Assembly: GCA_013397455.1 (NCBI GenBank)
Contig: VYZB01000528.1
Span: forward strand, 498,822 to 562,821
Source: Crotophaga sulcirostris
Taxonomy: Eukaryota > Chordata > Aves > Cuculiformes > Crotophagidae
DNA: 64,000 nucleotides
Direction of reading: 5' to 3'
The notes beneath the pieces are model-generated. The model saw only the letters and a program-made list of their open reading frames with translations. It was not told the DNA's origin and made no database searches. A program made the position numbers and the translations under genes. The first letter of the stretch is position 1. Every line of letters starts with the position of its first letter. Shown here in pieces: positions 49,451 to 59,252 of this stretch.

Positions 49451-50051
49451 GTGGGCTTTGGAGTTGATTGGAACAGGACCACATTAGCCTTTACTTCTCC
49501 TGTTTCCCTTTGATTACCTAGTTTGTTTGGGCTATCCGAAGTGTTCACGATACACTCTGAAAAGGAAAAAGTATCTCATTGTGTTGAGATATTACAGGGT
49601 TCTGCAGAGAAACAGGCCTCAAGTTGATAGCAGTAGGAAAAGATCTTGTTAAACCAGAGAAGTGTGAAGCTTCAGGGCACACAAATCGTGAGGCTGAAAT
49701 TGGAGTGCTCCTGTGACAAAGGGATTTGATAGAACTTCCTGGTACATACACATTTTCATGTGAGGTTGTAGTTTGCAGTAATAGCAAAGCACTCAGTTCT
49801 TGAACAAATTCTAAAATACAATGTTTCATTTGCAGAAATGATTATTGAATTATAGAGATTGCTGAAAACTACAATTTGTTAACGTGTGAATTACATACAA
49901 GAGTAACCACAAATCCTGTAGAAACTGTAATCTTATTTCTGGCTAGGATTAGAGAAAGGTGGAGACAGAAAATATAACTCTTAATAGTATGGGAACAAAT
50001 CCAGATTGGACATTGTGATCTCATCATATCCAAATGATACACCTTAATACA
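49451..50051. other. Unassigned spacer between CR1 and mariner
   Basis: No gene or repeat recognised. Confidence 0.5.
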
Positions 50052-51130
50052 AGGCCTGACACAAAAAATCCAAGAATAACTCTATAGTTGGGGAACCAAG
50101 AGTGGGAGGCGAGAGACAAAGAGATGGTTATAGAACATGTTCTAACTTGTCATCGTCAGAAAAGGCTCAACTGACTCACTTCACTCAGTACAAGTGAATG
50201 TGCGTTCAAATATTTTCTTACCAACGGGCCGAAAATATTGTTGTGCAAGAGTGAACAGCGAGTTAATATCAAGTTTCTTGTGAAACTGAAGAAATCCATA
50301 ATGGGAACTTTTCATTTATTGACTGAGGCTTAGGGTGAAGAATGTATGTCTCCTGCATATATTTTTGAACAGCAGAAATGATTTTTGGAAGGCAGAGAAA
50401 GCGTGGAAGATGATGATCGCCCATGCACAGCAGTTACTGATGACAACATTAAAAAAGTGAGAGATGTGATTCAAAAAGACAGAAGGCTGGGCGTTCTAGC
50501 AGTAGCTCAGAAAGTTCATTTGGACAGGGAAAATGTTCGATACATTTTAATGGAAGAATTGAACATAAAAAAGGTTTGTGCAAAAATGGTTCAAAAAATG
50601 CTGTCCGGTGAACAAAAAGAACTTCACAAGGAATTGCATTTGGACCTTTTGCAATATATTGAGGATTAACTGAATTTGTGGAATTACTTGTGATGAAACT
50701 TGGATGTTTACATATGATCTGGAAACCATGCAATAATCAATGCAGTGGAAGTCAGCAACATCCAAGAGTGAAAAAAAGGACTCATCGGTCGTTTGAAGTT
50801 CAGGGCCTTGTTTCTTCAGTGTCCAGGGTATTGTGCTGGCTGAGTGGATTCCCAGCAACCAGATGGCAAATCAGCAGTATTACATTGAAGTCTTGGTGAA
50901 ATTGTGAAAATGCATGAGAAGGAAACAATGAGAATTGTGGAGAAAGGGGTGGATTTTGCACCAAGACAACACATCAGCCCACAGTGCTTTGCCTGTGAAG
51001 CAGTCTTTAGCTAATAACAACGTCATTGTGCTTCAGCACTGACCCTGTTCACCAGATCTGGCTAATTGTGATTGGTCAACCAAAAATGTCTTGCAGGAAT
51101 TAGCGCTGGTTTGTTGGGCTTCTAGATGAC
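50052..51130 (+). mobile_element. Mariner (Tc1/mariner superfamily) DNA transposon, dead
   Basis: The transposase relic at 50252-51072 defines the element. The outer ends are only estimated. A candidate left end near 50052 (TA followed by CAAGGCCTGACACAAAAAAT) resembles a mariner terminus at its TA target site, but I find no matching inverted copy on the right, so the 3' terminal repeat is probably lost. Mariner moves by cut-and-paste into TA dinucleotides. It is rarer in birds than CR1 or ERVs. Confidence 0.85.
50252..51072 (+). pseudogene. Mariner transposase remnant with DD34D triad
   Basis: Segments in order: EQRVNIKFLVKLKKS at 50252 (first helix-turn-helix), a stop at about 50329, then EGRESVEDDDRP and KKVRDVIQKDRRL in the frame 50385-50669 (second HTH and linker, KKVCAKMVQKMLS). 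Next comes ITCDETWMF with the first catalytic Asp at 50692-50694, then WILHQDN with the second Asp at 50965-50967, and SPDLANCD with the third at 51070-51072. Exactly 34 codons separate the last two, the mariner DD34D signature. The GDETW motif has Cys for Gly. A TGA lies at 51040-51042, other stops and frameshifts lie between the segments, and the C-terminus is missing. It is clearly inactive. Confidence 0.9.
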
Positions 51131-51704
51131 AAAATTTTTCCTAAACACAAATAGTCAAGAAAAAAATCCCATAAGCAACTTTCAAATTATATAAGCAAAT
51201 GAACATACTTGTTAGTGTATAAATGTTGTTTATGTGATAGATATTCTTAAAACTGAAAATTCTGAAGGAAAGAGCATTTAAATTAATGTATATTTTCTGT
51301 GGAAATTTTCTTACTTTCTTTTTTTGATTTTTTCACTCCCTTATCCCACCAGCTTTGTGGTCCTTTTTTCATAATGAGTTTATACATCTTTAATATTTCT
51401 GGATTTTTAAGTGTAATTTAGACTTTGTAAGGACAAGTTAAAATTAACTTTACAGAATGAAATATTGTAAGTATCCCAGTTTGAAACAGAAGAAGTAAGG
51501 AGGTACATAACTCTCCGAAAATAAGAGACACTTGAGATACTCATGAGAAATCACGACTAAACTATCATTGCTGATATATTTCTGCAGCCATTAATTCAAC
51601 CCTGTGGACTTGCATAATTTAGGATTTCATATTCTGCAGGCATCTTAGAATCAAATAATAATTCAGGAGGTCTCTAGTCTACCTACATTTAGAGAAAAAC
51701 TCCA
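51131..51704. other. Unassigned spacer
   Basis: AT-rich sequence with no gene or repeat recognised. Confidence 0.5.
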
Positions 51705-51709
51705 AGGAT
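51705..51709 (+). repeat. 5' target-site duplication AGGAT
   Basis: Identical to 52440-52444, flanking the solo LTR. Confidence 0.9.
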
Positions 51710-52439
51710 TGTCCCAGTTTAGCCTCTCTGACTAGCGGTTAATGCTGGGCAGTATAGTCCCAACTCCACTCCCTCCCCCAGGGAAAGGAAGATTATGGAT
51801 TGGAAAAAAACCTAAAACAACTTTAATGGAACCAAAACAATAAAAAGTAGTAATAATTATTAGTAAGGGAATAATAAAATGAGTACAAATGTATACAAAA
51901 ACAAAGTCACACTCCCCCCGCTTATCACGTCACCACCGACGCTGCAGAGTAGGCACTGGGAAAGTTCCATACTGGAATCAGTGGCAGACAGGAGCTGGAT
52001 TCAGGAATGCAGGGTTTGAGATTCAAGGCAGGAGAACAGATGGAGTCCTTCTAGGATGCCAGCCATAGAAGAAGATAGCTCTGAACTTCACGATCCCTTG
52101 ACTTTATACTGAGTATGATATATATGGAATACTTCATTAGTCAGTTTTTAGTCATCTGTCCTGTCTACTCCTCCCTGCAGGTGTCACCGTTCTTTGGCCT
52201 TTGGCTTAGGTAGGCATTCCACTGACTTCAGTAATGGTCTGAGTTTCTATAGAAATAAATATGAGGGTCTCGCTGGATACCATTCATCCTATTACCTGGT
52301 AATAACTATAAATATCAGGCATTATTACTTCTAGAAGCACATACTGTCTGAAAAACATGTTCTTCAGAAAATGTAGTCACTTAGAAAAGTTTAACAGAAA
52401 AGTCAGGGAATTACAAGTGGTTTATCTCACAACAGGACA
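51710..52439 (+). mobile_element. Avian ERV solo LTR with intact 5-bp duplication
   Basis: A complete 730-bp LTR bounded by TGTCCCAGTTTAGCC at the left and CACAACAGGACA at the right, and flanked by the perfect duplication AGGAT. Internal marks are CAACTTTAATGGAACCAAAA, CGCTTATCACGTCACCACCG, TGACTTTATACTGAGTATGA and TTGGCCTTTGGCTTAGGTAG. No gag, pol or env, so the provirus was reduced by recombination between its two LTRs. A 5-bp duplication fits ERVL-like viruses better than ERVK (6 bp) or gamma-like (4 bp), but this alone does not prove the class. Confidence 0.93.
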
Positions 52440-52444
52440 AGGAT
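52440..52444 (+). repeat. 3' target-site duplication AGGAT
   Basis: Second copy of the duplication at 51705-51709. Confidence 0.9.
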
Positions 52445-52653
52445 GGAAATTACAGTTTACTGGGCAACCTATTCACTGCTCAGCTCTCTGTGGTGCAAAC
52501 TCTTCCTTGTGTCACATTGGAACCCCCCTGAAATGGAGTTTTTGATCACTACTTCTCATCATTCCAGCATGTACCTTCAGAAAGAGCCCGGATCTGTCTT
52601 TTCAGTAACCTACCCATAGGTTACTGAACTGGGGGGTTACTGGGGGGACTTCC

Positions 52654-52930
52654 ATCAAGTTCTCCTGAAGCTGTCTCTTCTCCAGGCTGAACAAGCACTC
52701 TCTCCTCAGCCTCTTCTCACAGGGCAAGTGCATGAGCCCCAGCCATCCTGGTGGTCCTCCACTGAACTAGGCCTAGTCTATCAACATCCTTCTTTTCATG
52801 GGATGTCAAAACTGGATGGAGTATTCTGAGTGCTAAGTAAAGGGAAAAAATTTATTCCCTCAGTCTGCTACCTACTTTCCTATCAATACAGCTCAGTGTG
52901 CTGCCAGGGTATGCTAACAGTAAAAGCATT
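52654..52930 (-). mobile_element. Old CR1-like LINE fragment
   Basis: The + strand shows CTTCTCCAGGCTGAACAAGC, CTCAGCCTCTTCTCACAGG, GGTCCTCCACTGAACTAGG and CAACATCCTTCTTTTCATGG, the antisense of the CR1 C-terminal region. Divergence is clearly higher than in the other copies and both ends are missing, so it may belong to an older CR1 or related LINE subfamily. Confidence 0.75.
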
Positions 52931-54436
52931 CTTAGTTCTACAATAAACAGTAATGTCTCATTTTTTTTTTAGATCGCTGTAAAAAACTAAAGTTAGTATT
53001 ATTAAAAATAATCCTATCTCTCCTCCTTCCAAAGTCATAAACAACCAGAAATCATACTTTTTTCCTACTGTGGACATCCTATGTAGATCCGTATAGGTTT
53101 ATATCAAATAGAAAGAAACAGTATGATTTTTGTTACTCATGGATCTTTGCTGTACTGTCCATTTCTTTGTATCTCTATTTTGGGAAGATAGATAGCCATC
53201 TATCTTACTTGATAATTAGGAAACTTCTTAAAGCCCTGTTAAACAGATGTTAATTCCAGGCATATCTTAGTTCTCAGCAGTGCTTTTTGTTACATTCCAC
53301 TAAGAACAAACAGGAAATGTATCTCCCTCAGTATAAGAGTTCAGGAAGAAAATGAGCCTCTCTTTGTATCATAGAACACAAAGCAACCTTCACTGCTTCA
53401 TGCCATCAATTAAGAGGTCAATGGTAAAGTATATAAGCAATACTCTTAATGTGAGTAAATTTATTGATATTGATTCCTTTTTATTTGTATATTTAGTAAT
53501 TTTTCCCCTCACAGGTTTTAGGCATGTGAACACTTTCTCTAGTGCCCTTATTAAGTAGCAATCAAATAATTGTTTAATATATAGTCACAGTCACAGTCAA
53601 TTTCTCCAATGTACATTTTGTAAGCAAATTAAGTTTGAATTTTAATATTATTTTTATTGGTTTGAGTGTGAAAAAATGCAGAGAGATGCCTAGAGAACTT
53701 TTCAAAACCACTTTGTCATTTAATGTTCAGTCAACACCAGACAGTATGAAAAAACCTTTGCAGATCTTACAGAGAGGTCTTAACTGACAGATCTTGTGTG
53801 CATAGTGCCAGTATTCCAGCGAGACATGAAATTTAGCTTTGAAGATTCAGAATTAACTTGTAACTCCATATAAACCTGAAATCAAATTTTTTTATGGTTG
53901 AAGAAGTTAATTTGTGTTTTATTTGTTTATTGTATTTAATTTCTTCTAGTGGCTCTGCTCTTCCTGGTTTGAACTAGGCCTGGAAATGGAAATACTGAAA
54001 TATTTCCACAATGTTATTCTTTAGCCTGTGTTAGGGAAGCCACACAGACCTGGAAATCCCAGGAGAAAACGAGCTCTTGCAAATCGTTATCAGCCACGTT
54101 TCCAGATGTAGAGATTAAAAAAAATAAAAATCAAGATTTATCCAAATTTATGAACACACTGAGTTTTAGCTACGAGTAATTAGTTGGAAGGTTGTTGAAT
54201 ATTTTTTGTCTTATTAAAATCAGTAAAAAGGATATGTTGCTGTATGTTTTTACAGCTCTTGATGTACCACTAAATAACAACTCTAATGCTCAAATTAAAT
54301 TATGACACAAGACTGCAGTACGGATTTTTGTATTAATGCAAATCAGATCCCAAATTTAAATCTCCTTTGCTGAAATTTTCTAATCTCAGAATCTTCCCAA
54401 AATCCCAAAGAACATAGATGATAACTTTCTGACACA
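52931..54436. other. Unassigned spacer
   Basis: 1.5 kb of AT-rich DNA with no gene or element recognised. Confidence 0.5.
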
Positions 54437-56722
54437 GGTGGTGGAGGAGCCAGTGAGAAGATGTGTGCTGCTGGAATTTGTACTAACAAACAAACAAATA
54501 AGGTCTGGCTTGTGATGTGGAAGTTGGGGGCAGCCTTGGCTGCAGTGACTGTGAGATGGTTGAGTTCAGGATTTGGCATGGAAGAAGCAGGACAATAAGC
54601 AGGATTAAACCACTGGAGTTCAGGAGACCTAACTTTAGCCTCTTCAAAGACCTATTTGGAGGAATCCCATGGGTTAGGGCTCTAGGAGTTAGGGGGGGTT
54701 CAAGACAACTCATCAATATTCAAGAACTTCTTCACCTGTGCTCAGGATTGAAGTATCCCTAATAGTAAGAAAGCAAGTGAAGGAGTCAGGAGGTCTGCAT
54801 GGATGAGCAAGGAGCTACTAAAAAAATTCAAATGGAAGAAAAGTTTGCAGAATGTGGAAAAAGGGACTGGGAGGAATATAGGAATGCAGTCAGAGTCTGC
54901 AGGGATGCAAAGAGAAAGGCTAAGGCCCACTTGGAATTCAGTCTTACAAGGGATGTCAAGGCGAAGAAGAAGGGCTTCTTCAAGTACATCAATAGCAAAA
55001 GGAAGACTAGGGAAAATGTTGACCCTCTGTTGAATGAGGTGGATGCCCTGGTGATGGAGGATGCATAGAAGGCAGAGTTATTGAATGCCTTCTTTGCTTG
55101 ATTTTTTATTGCTAAGGTTGGCCCTCAGGATTCCCAGACCCAGGAGAAAAGATATAAGGTCTGGAAAAAGGAAGACTGTCCCTTGATTGAGGAGGATCGG
55201 TTTAGAGATCATCTAGGCGAACTCGACATCCGCAAAACCATGGGACCTGATGGATTGTACCCGAGTGCTGAGAGAGCTGGCAGGTATTATCACTAAGCTG
55301 CTCTCCATTATCTTTGAAAGATTATGGAGTACAGGAGAGGTGTCTGAGGACTGGAGAAAAGCCAGCGTCACTTCAATCTTCAAAAGGGGCAAGAAGGAGG
55401 ACCCAGGAAACTACAGGCCTGTCAGCCTCACCTCCATCCCTGGAAAGGTGATGGAACAGCTCATTCCGAGTGTCATTTCCAAGCATCTGGAGGAAAATAT
55501 TATCAGGTGTGGTCAACATGGATTCACCATGGGGAAATCATGCTTGACCAATCTGTTAGCTGCCTTTGATGGCATAAGTGGCTGGGTGGATAAGTGGAGA
55601 ACAGTGGATGTTGACTACCTCGACTTCTACAAGATTTTCGACACTGTCTCCTGTAACTTCATCATAGATGAGCTTAGGAAGTGTGGTTTAGATGTGTGGA
55701 CAGTGAGGTGGATTGAGAACTGGTTGGATGGCAGAGCTCAGAGTGCTGTCATAGGTAGTGCAGCATCTATCTGGAAACCTGTGGCCAGTGGTGTTCCCCA
55801 GGGATCAGTACTGGGCCCAGTCTTCTTCAATTTATTCATCGATGACCTGGATAAGGGGACAGTGTACACTCAGCAAGTTTGCTGATGAAAAAAACTGGGA
55901 GGGGTGGCTGATAAACCAGAAGATTGTGCTGCCATTCAGCGAGACCTGGACAGTCTAGAGAGCCTGGCAGAGAAGCAGCTAATGGAATTCAACAAAGACA
56001 AATGCAGAGCCCTGTGTATCGGGAGGAATAACCCACTGCACCAGTACAGGTTAGGGGTTACCTGCTGGAAAGCAGCTCTGTATAGAAGGACATGGGAGTC
56101 CTGGTGGACAACAAGCTAGCCACGAGCCAGCAGTGTGCCCTCATGGCCAAGGTCAATAGTATCCTCGGGTGCATTAAGAAGAGTGTAGGTAGCAGGTTGA
56201 GGGAGGTTATCCTCCCACTCTACTCTGCCCTAGTGAGGCCTAGTGAGTATTGTGTCCAGTTTTGGGCTCTCTAGCTCAAGAAAGACAAGGAACTACTGTA
56301 GAGAATCCAGCTGAGGGGCACGAAGATTGGAGGAAAGGCTGAGAGACCTGTTTAACTTGGAGAAGAAAAGACTGAGAGGGGATTTTATCAATGCTTATAA
56401 GTATCTTAAGGGCGGATGTCAAGAGGTCAGACTCTTTTACATGGTCCCCAGAAACAGGGCAAGGGGCAGTGGGGAAAAATTGGAGCATAGGAAGTTCCAT
56501 CTGAACATGAGGAAAAACTTCTTTACTTTGAGGGTGACGGAGTACTGGAACAGGCTACCCAGTGAGGTTGTGAAGTCTCCTTCTCTGGAGATATTCAAAA
56601 CCCACCTGGATGCGATCCTGTGCAGCCTGATGTAGGTAAACCTGCTTTAGCAGGGGAGTTCAGCTAGATTATCTCCAGAGGTCTCTTCCAACTCCTACCA
56701 TTCTGTAATTATGTGATTTCCT
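54437..56722 (+). mobile_element. CR1 LINE, longest copy in the window (end of EN to tail)
   Basis: About 2.29 kb, from the end of the endonuclease (frame containing CSDCEMVEFRI near 54540) through linker, RT and C-terminal region to a 3' UTR (GAGGTCTCTTCCAACTCCTACC) and a decayed tail near 56700-56720 (CATTCTGTAATTATGTGATT). The 3' UTR and coding sequence differ from the ATTCTATG group, so it is another CR1 subfamily. It is 5'-truncated inside the endonuclease. It holds the longest single open frame of the window, but it is not functional. Confidence 0.93.
54799..56635 (+). pseudogene. CR1 ORF2 linker, reverse transcriptase and C-terminal region, broken
   Basis: Frames in order. 54799-55068 is the linker (MDEQGATKKIQMEEK; GFFKYINSKRKTRENV). 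55250-55885 (211 codons) is the [54 protein letters not shown] (motif A, Asp kept) and [20 protein letters not shown] (motif B). In motif C a one-base deletion and a substitution turn FADD into FADE at about 55875-55890, so the second catalytic Asp is gone and the frame shifts. The remaining C-terminal blocks are in 55904-56119, 56092-56274 and 56327-56635, the last ending at a stop (FKTHLDAILCSLM). RT activity is not expected. Confidence 0.9.
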
Positions 56723-57094
56723 CTGTGGGAATGATACAGCTCTCTTTCTTTTAAAGCTTTTTCTTTGAATATAAGCAAGTCTTGAAACCTCCTAATTTGA
56801 GAACATTTCCAAGGTTGGTAGCCTTGAAAATGTGTCCACACATTTTTGTTTGTTTTTTTTTTTTAATATCTTGACTGGTGCTTCTAGTGTGTGGCTTAAT
56901 TTCTGAACACTTCCAAAAGGAGGACAACCTTTCTAAACAGGATAGGGAATGTACTTCTGACATCCTCACCATACATCTTAGGAACACTTTGAAAACCAGA
57001 GGAGTCATTGTTGGCCTGGGCTCTGTAATAATTAATGTACAGTGAAACACAATGCAGTATGGAAACTTTTAAAAGCATACCTTTCCACCTTTTA
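56723..57094. other. Spacer between two + strand CR1 copies
   Basis: 370 bp with a T-run at about 56847-56862 and no recognised gene. Confidence 0.55.
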
Positions 57095-57960
57095 AAAGCA
57101 CAGGAGCAGGCAATCCCATTGTGTTGTAAGTCAAGCAAGCAGGGCAGAAGACTAGGTGGCTGAATGGGAACTACTCATGGAACTCAAGAAGAAAAAGAAA
57201 TTTTATGATCTCTGGAAGCGAGGTCAGGCTTTGCAGGAAGCTTACAGAGCCATGGTTTGTACGGAGAAGACACAAAAGGCCAAAGTTCAATTAGAGTTGA
57301 AACTGGCCAGTGTTGCATCAGATAACAAGAAGGGCTTTTTTATATATGTTAATAGCAAGAGAAAGTCTAGGAAAAATGCTGGACTGATATGTGTTGAAGG
57401 TGGTCACCAGATAAGTAGAGATGCTGAAAATGTGGAGGCAATCAACGGTTTTGGGTATTTTTTGCCTTAGTCTTTAATAATAGTGATAATACCTTGAGTT
57501 GCCTGATACCCAGAGTTGGAGGACCATGAGTGTGTAAAGAGTGACTTTCTATTTGTAAATGATAGAACTGTGAGGTACCAGCTATATCAGCTGAATATTC
57601 AGAAGTCCATGGGGCCTGATGGGATTCATCCCAGAGTTCTGAAGAAACTAGTGAAATTAGTGAACTAGCAGGACACCTCTTGATCATCTGCCAAAGGTCC
57701 TGGGAATTTGGGGAGGACCCTGCTTGCTGGGAGATAGCTAATGTTATTCCAGTTTACAAGAAGGGTTTGAAAAAAGACACAGGATACTACAGGCCTGTAC
57801 CTGGAAAAATTTTGGAGATTTTTTCATACTGGGTGCTATTGAAAGGCATTTAAAGGATAATGCAATCATCAGGCAGTCATCATGGGCTCACAAAGGGAAA
57901 GTTATTAAGTTTCTGTTGGTCAATTTATTAGATGCTTGGGTAGCTCAGAAGATAGGTGAG
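57095..57960 (+). mobile_element. CR1 LINE internal fragment, 3' end missing
   Basis: Covers the ORF2 linker and the first part of the RT: LMELKKKKKFYDLWKRGQ (frame 57156-57470), then SKRKSRKNAG, the PHKSMGPDGIHPRV-like block near 57600-57640 (KSMGPDGIHPRVLKKL) and YKKGLKKDTGYYRPVP near 57760-57800. It loses CR1 similarity at about 57960, after the fingers region. RT motifs A-C, the C-terminus and the tail are all absent. It is the same subfamily as 1-353, which it matches almost colinearly. Confidence 0.85.
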
Positions 57961-58575
57961 AAGATGGTCTTTTCGTTATGGATGATGTCTTCTTGTCTGG
58001 TATGTTATTGACAGTGTTTTAGTGGGAGCAGACACAAAACTACTTCTAAATAGATTGATTTTTATATCCCAGATAGCATTATAAATACTAAAGGACAAGG
58101 GAATGGTTTAGCATCTGATGCTATAATTGATATAAATTATTGTCTTAGTCTGAAATGGAACCCAGTTTATTTCAGTACTAGTTCTCAGGAGGGGTTAATC
58201 TCATTTGAATTCAATTAGATGACATAGACCTCTGCATTTCTGTTAGCCATATTAGACTCTCATAATGCTAAAGAAGAAAAATAGGAGAGAATAGGCTCTT
58301 GAGCTATTTTGGATGTCTTAGTCTGAGAGAAAAGAAGTTGCATGCTGGACATACTTCTCTTTACTGAGTATACAGGGAACACAAAGGAGCTACAAAGGGA
58401 TTATGAATGAAAATCAGCCCAGCTAACTGCACCTTGTTAGATGGAAAAAGGAGAAACAGAACTTTTGGTACTAACTTTGCAGCAAGCCCACTGATTTTAG
58501 CATTGTTGCAATACTTATGTTGCTTTACTTGCACCTGCCATTTACTACATTAAAAATTAATTTTCTGTCTTTCAG
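57961..58575. other. Unassigned spacer
   Basis: 600 bp with no recognised gene or repeat. Confidence 0.5.
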
Positions 58576-58723
58576 AGGCTTTTTTTTTAGCATTTTGTTT
58601 GATGCTGACTATAGAACTATTCATCATGTTCCTGAAGAATTAGAAAGGTTCAAGAAAAAAAGAGAAAAGGTATGGAAAAGTTTTCTCAAACCGTGTTGTT
58701 CAAAGCAAAATAAAAATATTCAG
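58576..58723 (+). other. Candidate internal coding exon (low confidence)
   Basis: A pyrimidine-rich acceptor TTTTCTGTCTTTCAG ends at 58575 and a good donor CAG|GTATGAG lies at 58721-58730. Between them one frame is open and gives a hydrophobic start, then DADYRTIHHVPEELERFKK and a Lys-rich end with Cys-Cys. A second acceptor (ending TTTAG at 58590) and a second donor (AAG|GTATGG at 58669/58670) also exist. I do not recognise the protein. No start codon, upstream or downstream exon is identified; an ATG-containing segment after an acceptor at 60060 could follow, but that is guesswork. A chance open frame is quite possible. Confidence 0.2.
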
Positions 58724-58797
58724 GTATGAGTGAATGTTACTTGCCATTCTTTATGTAACATAAATATTGTCATCACTAAGTTTTGCTTTTAATCTCT

Positions 58798-58802
58798 GTG
58801 TC
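58798..58802 (+). repeat. 5' target-site duplication GTGTC
   Basis: Identical to 59248-59252, flanking the LTR. Confidence 0.9.
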
Positions 58803-59247
58803 TGTCATGGTTTAGCCACAGCTGGCAACTAAGTACCACATGGCCTCTTGTTCACCCTGCAGTAGGATGAGGAGAAGAAACAGGAAGAAAAAGGTAAACA
58901 CGTGAGCTGGAATAAAGACAGTTTAATAGAATATCAAAGGAACAGAAAAATAACAACAATAATAATAACAAAAGAATATACAAAGCGAGTAATGCACAGT
59001 GCAGGTGCTCATCACCTGGAAACCAATGCCCAGCCTGCTCCTGAGCAGTGATCCCCTCCCCACAGCCAGCTCCCCCCACTTATAGGCTGAGCATGCTCAT
59101 ATGGTATCAAATAACCCCCTGGCCATCCTGGGTCAGCTGCCCTGACTGTGTCCTGTCCCAGCTTCTTGTGCACTCCCTGCCCTCTTGTTGGCAGGCCAGT
59201 ATGAGAATTTGAAGAAAATTAACTTTATCCCAGCCAAACCCAGGACA
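58803..59247 (+). mobile_element. Avian ERV solo LTR with intact 5-bp duplication
   Basis: A 445-bp LTR that starts TGTCATGGTTTAGCCACAGC and ends CCAGCCAAACCCAGGACA, flanked by GTGTC on both sides. It is related to 5097 and 36743 (shared TAAAGACAGTTTAATAGAAT, GGGTCAGCTGCCCTGACTGT, GAAGAAAATTAACTTTATCC) but shorter, with a deletion before the 3' end. No internal viral genes: a solo LTR. The 5-bp duplication is the same length as at 51710. Confidence 0.92.
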
Positions 59248-59252
59248 GTGTC
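59248..59252 (+). repeat. 3' target-site duplication GTGTC
   Basis: Second copy of 58798-58802. Confidence 0.9.
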
